From: an uncultured Lacinutrix sp.
GTDB taxonomy: Bacteria; Bacteroidota; Bacteroidia; Flavobacteriales; Flavobacteriaceae
DNA length: 64,000 nt
Direction: 5' to 3'
Assembly (NCBI RefSeq): GCF_947500325.1
Contig: NZ_CANMRQ010000002.1
Location: 62,001 to 126,000, forward strand
Both the position numbers and the translations under genes were made by a program. The notes beneath the pieces were generated by a model that was given only the letters and a program-made list of their open reading frames with translations, did not search any database and was not told the origin of the DNA. Positions 25,793 through 33,360 of this stretch are shown here, one piece after another. The stretch's first letter is position 1. The number at the start of each line of letters is the position of its first letter.

Positions 25793-26926
25793 CTACCCCA
25801 TAACACTACTCAATTTAAACATAGGTAGATACATTGCAATTAAAATAACTCCTACTAAAACCCCTACAAATAAAATAATAAAAGGTTCCATCAGGGTTGA
25901 TAATAGTTTAGAGCGTTGTTGTACTTGTGTATTGTATTGCGTGTTTAATCGTTCGAAAATAAATTCATTTTGATTAGTTTCTTCAGCGACTTTTACCATA
26001 GCTACCATTTTATCATCAAACAGCTTATGTTGTTTTAAACTATCGCTAAGAGTATTTCCTTTTAAAATACTCTCTTCAACTTTGTTTAACGCATCTTTTA
26101 AAGGATAGAAGTCTATCATTTGTTTTACCAATTGGATACTGTTAACCACAGGTACTTTGGATGCTGTTAATAAACTTACCGCTTGTGTGAATTGTGATAA
26201 ATACACGGTTTTTACAAAATCGCCTATAAAGGGTAATTTTATAGCAAACTCATCTTTTATCTTCTTAAACCATAGTTTTTTATTAAAAATAGCTCTTGAA
26301 GAGAATAATAGTAATACAATTACTAATATAAGCCAACCATAGCTTTTAATAAACTCTGATGCTGCAACAATTAATTTAGTAATAGCAGGTAATTCTACTT
26401 TTTGTTGCTCAAAAATATCTTGAAACATTGGTACTACATAAGTTAGCATAAAAACCAAAACAAGAATGGCAGTAGATAGTATAATTGTAGGATAAGTTAA
26501 GGCGCTAACAATATTACGTCGCTGTTCATTTTTACGAGCATAAAATCCACTTAGTTGTTGTACTACTTGATCTAAGGTTCCTGTTTCTTCTCCTATTTTT
26601 AAAGAATAATACTCGTAATCTGTAAATTCTTTTTGTTCTGCTACACTTTGCGATAGTGTTTGTCCAGAAACAATGCTCTCAGATATGTTTTTTAATACGT
26701 CTTTATGTTGTTGTTTTTTATGAGAGCTTTCTATTAACTCTAAAGCATCTTTAAGTGTTATACCTGCTTTGAGTAATACACTTAATTCTGAATATAAATC
26801 CTCTTTAATTTTATTAGAAAATGAATTGCCAAAAAGCGTAATTTCTTTTTGTAGAAAAGATGTAGTATCACTTTTTTTAGTTGTTACCGTTTTTGGTTTT
26901 GATATGTTATCTAATTGAAATGCCAT
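25793..26926 (-). CDS. gspF: GspF/PilC-type inner-membrane platform protein
   Basis: A 377-aa polytopic membrane protein of the GspF/PilC family, which anchors the assembly ATPase and the pseudopilus. It shows the duplicated domain: first copy with YSELSVLLKAGITLKDALEL and GQTLSQS, second with FTQAVSLLTASKVPVVNSIQLV and GNTLSDSL; three membrane helices (near IVSALTYPTIILSTAILVLV, WLILVIVLLLFSS, FIILFVGVLVGVILIAMYLP). Its start codon overlaps the stop of the upstream pseudopilin gene. It is the last gene of the minus-strand operon. Confidence 0.93.
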   Translation of the reverse strand: MAFQLDNISKPKTVTTKKSDTTSFLQKEITLFGNSFSNKIKEDLYSELSVLLKAGITLKDALELIESSHKKQQHKDVLKNISESIVSGQTLSQSVAEQKEFTDYEYYSLKIGEETGTLDQVVQQLSGFYARKNEQRRNIVSALTYPTIILSTAILVLVFMLTYVVPMFQDIFEQQKVELPAITKLIVAASEFIKSYGWLILVIVLLLFSSRAIFNKKLWFKKIKDEFAIKLPFIGDFVKTVYLSQFTQAVSLLTASKVPVVNSIQLVKQMIDFYPLKDALNKVEESILKGNTLSDSLKQHKLFDDKMVAMVKVAEETNQNEFIFERLNTQYNTQVQQRSKLLSTLMEPFIILFVGVLVGVILIAMYLPMFKLSSVMG

Positions 26927-27390
26927 TATTTCATATATGCCGATGCAGCATTGTCTTTATAAATAAATAATTTTTGATTTTGAAACGCTTTTGATGTTTC
27001 TAATTTAAACGCATCAATAGTACCATTTTGTATTACATCACCATTAAAAAACACCGTTTTATTATCTAAGGGAATTCTAAATGTATCTAATGTTTTTACA
27101 ATATACTCTTTTGTAAACGTATAGTGTATAGAATCTATTTCTGAAGAAAATACCATTTGATTCTCGATGTCATTATATTTAATTGTATTGTAACGATTAA
27201 AATCAATCCATAGAGACGTTTCTAACTTATTTAACGCTGTCGCTTGTTGAAAGTTATTTTGAATACTAGTCATATGTCTTTGTACTAAAGACAATACAGA
27301 AAAGGCCAATCCAACAACAACAGCTGTTAAGATAAGTACAATCAACATTTCGCTTAAAGTAAATGCTGTTATTTTATGGTCTTGTTTCAA
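26926..27390 (-). CDS. PulJ/ComGF-like minor pseudopilin
   Basis: A 154-aa protein with a class III prepilin leader: the peptide cleaved before F in KITA-FTLSEMLIVLILTAVVV, glutamate at +5 and a long hydrophobic N-terminal helix. The rest is a small soluble domain. It overlaps both the upstream pseudopilin and the downstream gspF genes by a few bases, so expression is tightly coupled. It would cap or prime the pseudopilus. Confidence 0.82.
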   Translation of the reverse strand: MKQDHKITAFTLSEMLIVLILTAVVVGLAFSVLSLVQRHMTSIQNNFQQATALNKLETSLWIDFNRYNTIKYNDIENQMVFSSEIDSIHYTFTKEYIVKTLDTFRIPLDNKTVFFNGDVIQNGTIDAFKLETSKAFQNQKLFIYKDNAASAYMK

Positions 27391-27712
27391 AATACTGTTT
27401 CGTTATGGTTTTATTTGTTTCTGTATTTATAGCTTCAAATTCTATAATGGTTTTATTATTTTCTATAAAATGATCAGCAGAAATGCCCCAATGTTTAAAA
27501 GATTCGTTATGCGGTAATTGCAACTTGTCATTTCTTTGTAAATATTGTAATTCATTTAATTGGGCTTCTATTGCTCTTGTATTTGTTTTAATTATATTAG
27601 AGAGGATGTTATTTAATATCATACTCGCTAACATAAATACAATAATAATAAGTACAGTAGCAACTAATGTTTCCATTAGAGTAGAGGCTTTTATTTTTTT
27701 TAGTATAACCAT
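27374..27712 (-). CDS. Minor pseudopilin (GspI/GspH-like)
   Basis: A 112-aa protein with a prepilin leader processed at KIKA-STLMETLVATVLIII (glutamate at +5), followed by a single helix and a short soluble domain. The size fits the GspH/GspI group of minor pseudopilins. It overlaps both neighbouring genes. Assignment to a named subunit is uncertain; pseudopilin identity is well supported. Confidence 0.8.
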   Translation of the reverse strand: MVILKKIKASTLMETLVATVLIIIVFMLASMILNNILSNIIKTNTRAIEAQLNELQYLQRNDKLQLPHNESFKHWGISADHFIENNKTIIEFEAINTETNKTITKQYFETRP

Positions 27713-28977
27713 TTAACGATTCCTTTTTTTGAATTCTTAAACAGCAAACCAACATATTCTTGTTGTAGATTGTCGACTATAATAGTCCCGTTATAAATAT
27801 GATTTTGGTATATAGAACCAAATTGATTGGCTACAAAATTATTAGTAAATATACTACCATAAATCTTACCCTCTAATTCTGTATTTTCATTACAATAAAC
27901 TTCACCATAGATTATAGCTCCTTTTTCTATTTCAATATTAGCTTTGTAATTGCTTTTTTGTGTTTCACCTTTAAAAAGCACTATGCCTTTTACTTTTGAA
28001 TTAGCGTCTATTTTAATATGATTAACGTTTTTGTTTGTGCCTTTGTTTACCACATTAATAGTTTCTTCTTCTATTAAAACTAGGCTAGATGGATATTTTA
28101 AATTAGAATTTTTTCCAATAATGATATTTTTTGTTGCTATAGCTTGAAAATTACCATTTACATTGCTTTGTATTTCAATATCTGGAGCGATTAAAATTAC
28201 ATCTTTTAAAATAGCAGTATTATCTACTATAATTTTGGTTTTAGATTGGATAATAATATGTCCTATAAAGCGATTGTTATTTAATCTAATTGCAGAGTTG
28301 CTATATACCATTTGTAAAGGTTCTAAAAAGGAATTAGTGTAACTTTTACCTGGATCTATAGCTATAAGTTGTTTTGGATTAATTGTTTTTATCAGATTTT
28401 TAAATGCAGCGCATTGTTTCTCTATTTCAGTATTTAATGATGGTAAATTAGACGCTATTTTTGTTGGCCCATAAATAAGTTGAGTGCCATAATATGATTG
28501 GCCAGAAATAGTTCCAGATTTAACGCCTCGCTCTGGTAAATACGCTAGACCTTCAATTTTAGTGTTTCCTACTAATACTAATGGTTTGTTGTTATCTTGA
28601 ATGTATAATGCTGTTCTATATAGCTCTGGTTGAATAGCACCAATTAAAGCTACTTTTTTTAAGCTATTCGTTTTAATTTTTGAGATTGACACCACTTTCT
28701 CAAAAACACCCCAAGAAGAGTGAACTAATTTTAACGTTTTATAATCTTCTTCATTTAATTTAACTGCAGTAGTGTCATTAGTTTTAATGTTGTTTAATAA
28801 AAAATAATCAATGCCTTTATTTGCATTTGTAATAGTTTCAATAACAAAACTTGTTTGTACTTTAAAACGATTGTGTATATGAGTAAAAAGTATAAATCCA
28901 GCCAATAATAAAGCAATAATAACAACTATAAACAGTGTAAGTTGTAATGCTCCAGCTTTAAATTTAAAAAATAACAT
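27700..28977 (-). CDS. Atypical large pseudopilin with bactofilin/beta-helix-like domain
   Basis: A 425-aa protein whose N-terminus resembles a prepilin leader (FKFKA-GALQLTLFIVVIIALLL) but lacks glutamate at +5, as is known for the large tip pseudopilin GspK. Its C-terminal two-thirds contains short repeated strands typical of a left- or right-handed beta-helix (LEGKIYGSIFTNNFVANQFGS; IIIGKNSNLKYPSSLVLI), unlike the usual GspK fold. It may sit at the tip of the pseudopilus. It lies between the GspC-like gene and the minor pseudopilins and overlaps both. Confidence 0.65.
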   Translation of the reverse strand: MLFFKFKAGALQLTLFIVVIIALLLAGFILFTHIHNRFKVQTSFVIETITNANKGIDYFLLNNIKTNDTTAVKLNEEDYKTLKLVHSSWGVFEKVVSISKIKTNSLKKVALIGAIQPELYRTALYIQDNNKPLVLVGNTKIEGLAYLPERGVKSGTISGQSYYGTQLIYGPTKIASNLPSLNTEIEKQCAAFKNLIKTINPKQLIAIDPGKSYTNSFLEPLQMVYSNSAIRLNNNRFIGHIIIQSKTKIIVDNTAILKDVILIAPDIEIQSNVNGNFQAIATKNIIIGKNSNLKYPSSLVLIEEETINVVNKGTNKNVNHIKIDANSKVKGIVLFKGETQKSNYKANIEIEKGAIIYGEVYCNENTELEGKIYGSIFTNNFVANQFGSIYQNHIYNGTIIVDNLQQEYVGLLFKNSKKGIVKWLY

Positions 28978-29435
28978 TATAAAGGAATTGTTAGTCTTTT
29001 ATTATTTACAGAGACTACAATTTCTTTAGTATTTCCTTTTATAAGCTTAACATTTTGAACTGTTTGTCCCTTTTTTAGTAGGTGTTGATTATTGTCTATA
29101 TTTACAATAAAGACCTGCTGTGTAGACTGTTTTACTAAACCACCATAGGTAATATTTGGCATCACTTCAGGTTCTATTTTTTTAGTATTTTTTGCAGTAT
29201 TTCTTTTGGCGCTTTTAGTTGGGATTAATGTGCCTAAAAAAGGATCTTTATTAGTCTTTTCAATTGAAAATGTATCTCTTTTTTCTTTTTTACTAGGATT
29301 AAACGTTACTGTAAATTCTTGTTCGCTTACTTCTTGCGTTTCTGGATTAATCGTATTTACTATTTTGAAACCAATAAAGCTCCATAAGCAAATAACTGTT
29401 GCTAAAAGTATGTATGTTTTTGTTTTATTCCTCAA
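28977..29435 (-). CDS. GspC/PilP-like bitopic protein
   Basis: A 152-aa protein with one N-terminal transmembrane helix (YILLATVICLWSFIGFKIV), a proline/charge-rich linker with the DPFLG motif, and a C-terminal domain ITYGGLVKQSTQQVFIVNI followed by HLLKKGQTV, as in the HR domain of GspC and the PilP beta-sandwich. It would link the inner-membrane platform to the secretin. Divergent, so the name is tentative. Confidence 0.65.
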   Translation of the reverse strand: MRNKTKTYILLATVICLWSFIGFKIVNTINPETQEVSEQEFTVTFNPSKKEKRDTFSIEKTNKDPFLGTLIPTKSAKRNTAKNTKKIEPEVMPNITYGGLVKQSTQQVFIVNIDNNQHLLKKGQTVQNVKLIKGNTKEIVVSVNNKRLTIPL

Positions 29436-30087
29436 CAGTAAATACTTGAGCTGTATAATTAGTTTGGTAATTTGTATTTATAGCTTTTACTCGCCATTCA
29501 TAACTATTAGCAATTAAATTCGAAATACTAAAATTAGTAGCTGTTACTGTTTGATTCTCTACAATTTGCGTAGCATTAGCAAAATTAGGTGTTGCAATTT
29601 GTATAGTATAATTATCTGCGCCTAAAGTAGAGTCCCATGAAAAATTAATTGTATCTGATGTATTAAATATAACAGCATCTGCTGGTGCTAATAAAGAAAC
29701 AGTAGCATTAGATATATTTACAACATCTGCAGGTGAAATAGATAAATTTTGCGCAGTGTAAGCTGTTGAATACCCTGAGTTTTCTGCTTTTATGCGCCAC
29801 TCGTAATCTCCAGATACTAATAGTTTTGTGAAGCTAGTTGTTATAATTGTAGAATCTAAAATTATTTGTGTAGCATTCTCAAAATTAGGCGTTGCAATTT
29901 GTATGGTATAAGTTTCAGCTTCACTTACAGCTTGCCAAGAAAAAGTAATATCTGCTGCAGTTAATGTAACATCATCAGTAGGTGCTAAAATGGTTACTAT
30001 ACTATTAGATATATCTTCTACTTCTACAATATCATCACAAGATATAACTACCAGTATGATTAAAAGTGATTTAAAAATAGGCTTCAT
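29425..30087 (-). CDS. Lipoprotein with two fibronectin-III-like repeats
   Basis: A 220-aa protein with a lipoprotein signal (LLIILVVISC, Cys17) and two tandem repeats of about 95 residues, each containing a FSW strand, the sequence YTIQIATPNF, NATQI and EWR.KA motifs, typical of FnIII domains. The two repeats are very alike (identical YTIQIATPNF blocks), pointing to a recent duplication. It is encoded within the secretion operon and probably sits on a membrane as an adhesive or scaffold component. Confidence 0.75.
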   Translation of the reverse strand: MKPIFKSLLIILVVISCDDIVEVEDISNSIVTILAPTDDVTLTAADITFSWQAVSEAETYTIQIATPNFENATQIILDSTIITTSFTKLLVSGDYEWRIKAENSGYSTAYTAQNLSISPADVVNISNATVSLLAPADAVIFNTSDTINFSWDSTLGADNYTIQIATPNFANATQIVENQTVTATNFSISNLIANSYEWRVKAINTNYQTNYTAQVFTVEE

Positions 30088-30089
30088 TT

Positions 30090-30815
30090 TTATAATTTAA
30101 AATAGTTAATCTCTTTTTTTGCACGAGAAGCTCTCATACTTGTTTTATTTGGACATCTATTTATTGGATCTATCAAATCTACAATCTCTAATTGTTGTTT
30201 TTCATTTTGTTTCCAGCAACAATTTAATGTTTTGTATGCAAAGACAACACCGTCATTAAATCTTATGATATTTGTCTTTTCACCATTTTTATATAATTGT
30301 AAAGTATAAGATTTAATGCCATCTTTTTCTAAAAAGCATTCATCTGCCTGTGAAATATTAGTAATCGCTTGTTGGTTTAATGCCATAGACAAATAGCTAA
30401 TAATACTTGCTTCGTTTTTTGTGGTTAAATAACTTTTTACCGTTTTATTAGTTTTACTATTAAGTGCTTTTAAGACTGTAATTTTATCTTGAATATATAA
30501 ACTAACAAACTTAGGTTTAATCTCTAAAGAATCTACATAATTTACAGTAATTAAATTAGCTGTATTAGCATTACTAAACGCTTTAAATGTTTTTTTATTA
30601 AAAGACTTTACAGAAACCGATACTTTAACAGGTTCTTTATATTCTGGAATAGCTGTATTTGTATAGCTTTTGTTTAAAAGCAATTCTTTGTCTATACCAA
30701 TAGTACCCAATATAATTTGTTGAGTAGTTGTTGATTGCATTTGGTTATCTATTGATACGGTTTTGCAACTTACTAAAAGTATAAGTACGCAAAGACTAAT
30801 TATGTTTTTTAGCAT
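30090..30815 (-). CDS. Lipoprotein of unknown function, first gene of the secretion operon
   Basis: A 241-aa protein with a clear lipobox (CVLILLVSC, Cys17). No domain recognised. A CC pair (LNCCWKQ) and a further Cys near the C-terminus may form disulphides. It is 2 bp upstream of the FnIII lipoprotein gene and starts the minus-strand operon facing the major pseudopilin gene. A pilotin-like or periplasmic accessory role is possible but unproven. Confidence 0.65.
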   Translation of the reverse strand: MLKNIISLCVLILLVSCKTVSIDNQMQSTTTQQIILGTIGIDKELLLNKSYTNTAIPEYKEPVKVSVSVKSFNKKTFKAFSNANTANLITVNYVDSLEIKPKFVSLYIQDKITVLKALNSKTNKTVKSYLTTKNEASIISYLSMALNQQAITNISQADECFLEKDGIKSYTLQLYKNGEKTNIIRFNDGVVFAYKTLNCCWKQNEKQQLEIVDLIDPINRCPNKTSMRASRAKKEINYFKL

Positions 30816-30920
30816 TAAATTTATTTTTGTAACTATATAAAACTGCTAGTTATGTTTTATACTTAGGTCGTAAATATAATTAATAACTAGTTTAATAAAG
30901 AATTAGTATGGTGTGCATTA

Positions 30921-30942
30921 GTCTAAATTTATGAATATAGAC
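30921..30942. promoter_or_regulatory. Palindrome, copy B (GTCTA-N12-TAGAC)
   Basis: It lies in the 200-bp region between the two divergent secretion operons. It shares GTCTA, ATTCAT and TAGAC elements with copy A near the RHS operon (20 of 22 positions against its reverse complement), with the same 12-nt spacing. Probable binding site for a dimeric regulator. Confidence 0.6.
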
Positions 30943-31022
30943 AATAAAAAAAGCACTTTAAAGACAATATATAATGATTACTGCTAATAATATTTATATT
31001 TACTTCCAAATTACTTTTGCAC

Positions 31023-31427
31023 ATGATATTAAATAAAAAAATACCTGCCTATAACCTTCAGGAAATATTAATTGTATTAGTTATTATTGGTATTTTATTA
31101 TTAATTGCTTATCCTAAGTTAATGCCATTAATAGCTAAAACAAAAAGTGTCGAAGCTCAAACGCAATTAAAGCATTTACATAACTCGCAAACCACATACT
31201 ATTATATGTATTCTAAATATGCTATTGATTTTAATGATATTGATTTTGAAGCACCAAAAACAGTTAATAATAATGGAACTGCAAATTATACTTATGAAAT
31301 TCTAAGTGCTACCAATAGTACTTTTAAGGCTAAAGCTACTGCTATTACAGATTTTGATGGAGACGGGATATTTAATATTTGGGAAATTGATGAAAATGGT
31401 GTGCCTAAACAAATTGTAAAAGATTAA
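31023..31427 (+). CDS. gspG: Major pseudopilin (GspG/PilA-like)
   Basis: A 134-aa pseudopilin with the class III leader IPA-YNLQEILIVLVIIGILLLIAYP (Tyr at +1, Glu at +5). Its soluble part ends with the acidic segment TDFDGDGIFNIWEID, resembling the calcium-binding C-terminus of GspG-type pseudopilins. A TTG six bases upstream is in frame, but ATG 31023 is preferred. A TAnnTTTG box (31012-31019) overlaps this region; if it is the -7 element, transcription would be nearly leaderless. First gene of the plus-strand operon. Confidence 0.85.
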   Translation: MILNKKIPAYNLQEILIVLVIIGILLLIAYPKLMPLIAKTKSVEAQTQLKHLHNSQTTYYYMYSKYAIDFNDIDFEAPKTVNNNGTANYTYEILSATNSTFKAKATAITDFDGDGIFNIWEIDENGVPKQIVKD

Positions 31428-31913
31428 ATGATTTTAATAATTGTAAAATGGCTTTTACTTGCAACATTCTTATTCGTGTTTTTTCAAGATATTAAAGAAC
31501 GTAAAGTTTATTGGTTTTTATTCCCTATTATAGGGTTTTGTTGTGGTCTATTACTTGTAAAAAAACAAATGCCTGAAATTGTGTTATATACTATAACTAC
31601 AAATATTTTATTTGTTGTTTTTTTATTAATTATAGTATCTATGTATTCTAAGTTTAAATTAAAAACAGATTTTAAAAATACGTTTGGATTAGGAGATGTA
31701 CTTTTCTTTTTTGCAATAGCTTTTTCTTTTTCAAGTATTTCTTTTATTATTCTATTTGTTTTTGCACTTATTTTCTCTTTGATACTTCATTTGTTTTTAA
31801 AGAAAAAATCAACATACAAAACAGTGCCTTTGGCTGGATATATGAGTTTGTTTTTTGCATGTATATACACTACACATTGGTTAGGTTTTATTAATACAGT
31901 CTATACTATATAA
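31428..31913 (+). CDS. Prepilin peptidase (A24 family, short form)
   Basis: A 161-aa membrane-embedded aspartic peptidase that cleaves prepilin leaders. The two catalytic aspartates are visible in FQDIKERKVYW near residue 21 and in the GxGD motif FGLGDVLFFFAIAF; PLAGYMSLFFA near the end is also typical. It lacks the N-terminal methylase domain of bacterial PilD, as do archaeal-type and short bacterial A24 enzymes. The ATG directly abuts the stop of the pseudopilin gene. Confidence 0.88.
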   Translation: MILIIVKWLLLATFLFVFFQDIKERKVYWFLFPIIGFCCGLLLVKKQMPEIVLYTITTNILFVVFLLIIVSMYSKFKLKTDFKNTFGLGDVLFFFAIAFSFSSISFIILFVFALIFSLILHLFLKKKSTYKTVPLAGYMSLFFACIYTTHWLGFINTVYTI

Positions 31914-31915
31914 AT

Positions 31916-33322
31916 TTGAAAAACGACTTTAACATAGAAACGTCTTTATTACAAACTATTAGTAGTGAACAAGCCTATCACTATAATATTGTACCATTTG
32001 AAGCTAACAATGAATATGTTATTTTTAAATCTGATAATGTTTCAAAAGCGCTTAAACAAGAGTTAGAAATTGTTTTAGGACAAAAGATCGAATTATTATC
32101 TGAATCTTCAGAAAATATTAGACAGTATTTAGCAACAAATTTTAGACAACAAAATTCTAATAAAACAGAAGATTTTCATTATAGTAGTGATTTTTTAGAG
32201 AAGTTATTGTATTCTGCAAAAAATATTGGTAGTAGTGACATCCATTTTGAATCTTACGAGTTAAAATGTAGAGTCCGTTTTAGGTTAGATGGTAAATTAA
32301 AAGAACAATTTTTAATTCCTTTAGATGAGTATCCTGTTATTATAAATAAACTTAAAATAAAAGCAGGTTTAGATATTTCTGAAAAGCGTTTGCCTCAAGA
32401 TGGTCGAATTACAGTAAAAACAAATACTGATGAATTTGATATTCGTGTATCCTCATTGCCAACACTACATGGTGAAAAAATGGTTTTGCGTATTTTAAGT
32501 AAAGATGCTAATCATATTAATTTAGAAGATTTAGGTTTCTCTAATTCAGAGCTTAGAGTTTATAAAGAGACAATTAAAAAACCTAATGGTATTATCTTAA
32601 TATCAGGACCAACAGGATCTGGAAAAACAACAACGCTTTACGCAACGCTTAAGCTATTAAATGATAACCAAACCAATATTCTTACAATAGAAGATCCAAT
32701 TGAATACACACTTGAGGGTATTAATCAAGTACAATTAAAAGAAAATATTGGATTAGATTTTGCCAGTACATTGCGTACCTTTTTACGTCAAGATCCAGAT
32801 GTAATAATGGTTGGTGAGATTAGAGATGCTAAGACGGCTAACATGGCTATTCGCGCAGCCTTGACGGGACATCTAGTTTTGTCAACAATACATACAAACT
32901 CTGCATGGGCTACTATTTCAAGATTAATTGATATGGGAATTCCAGCTTTTTTAATAGCGAGTACTTTAAATGTTAGTGTTGCACAAAGATTGGTTAGAAA
33001 ACTATGCAATACTTGTAAAGAAGAAAGCGTTATTACGGATGCTATATTTCCTTCTAATTTTGAAATCCCAAACAGTTTAAAAACGCATTATAGAGCAGTT
33101 GGTTGCAATGCTTGCTATTATACAGGGTATAAAGATAGAAAAGCGATTTATGAAATTATACCTATTACAAAAACGCTAATAGAGAATATAAAACATAACG
33201 ATTTAGAAATAGATAGTTATATTAAAGAACATAATATTGCTACACTTAAAAGTAATGCAATAGAATTAATAGAAAAAGGGATAACTTCGGTTGAAGAGGT
33301 TTATGCTTTATTATCTGATTAA
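31916..33322 (+). CDS. gspE: GspE/PilB-type assembly ATPase
   Basis: A 468-aa AAA+-like secretion ATPase that drives pseudopilus assembly. It has Walker A GPTGSGKTTT (231-240), Asp box (ILTIEDPIEY), Walker B (PDVIMVGEIRDAKT), His box (LTGHLVLSTIHTN) and a tetracysteine zinc motif (CNTC...CNAC). The N-terminal N1E domain is short. The start codon is TTG at 31916, two bases after the prepilin peptidase stop; no ATG is available nearby in frame. Confidence 0.93.
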   Translation: MKNDFNIETSLLQTISSEQAYHYNIVPFEANNEYVIFKSDNVSKALKQELEIVLGQKIELLSESSENIRQYLATNFRQQNSNKTEDFHYSSDFLEKLLYSAKNIGSSDIHFESYELKCRVRFRLDGKLKEQFLIPLDEYPVIINKLKIKAGLDISEKRLPQDGRITVKTNTDEFDIRVSSLPTLHGEKMVLRILSKDANHINLEDLGFSNSELRVYKETIKKPNGIILISGPTGSGKTTTLYATLKLLNDNQTNILTIEDPIEYTLEGINQVQLKENIGLDFASTLRTFLRQDPDVIMVGEIRDAKTANMAIRAALTGHLVLSTIHTNSAWATISRLIDMGIPAFLIASTLNVSVAQRLVRKLCNTCKEESVITDAIFPSNFEIPNSLKTHYRAVGCNACYYTGYKDRKAIYEIIPITKTLIENIKHNDLEIDSYIKEHNIATLKSNAIELIEKGITSVEEVYALLSD

Positions 33323-33360
33323 ACTAATTAAAAAGTTACTCGTTAACGGCTAGCATAGAG

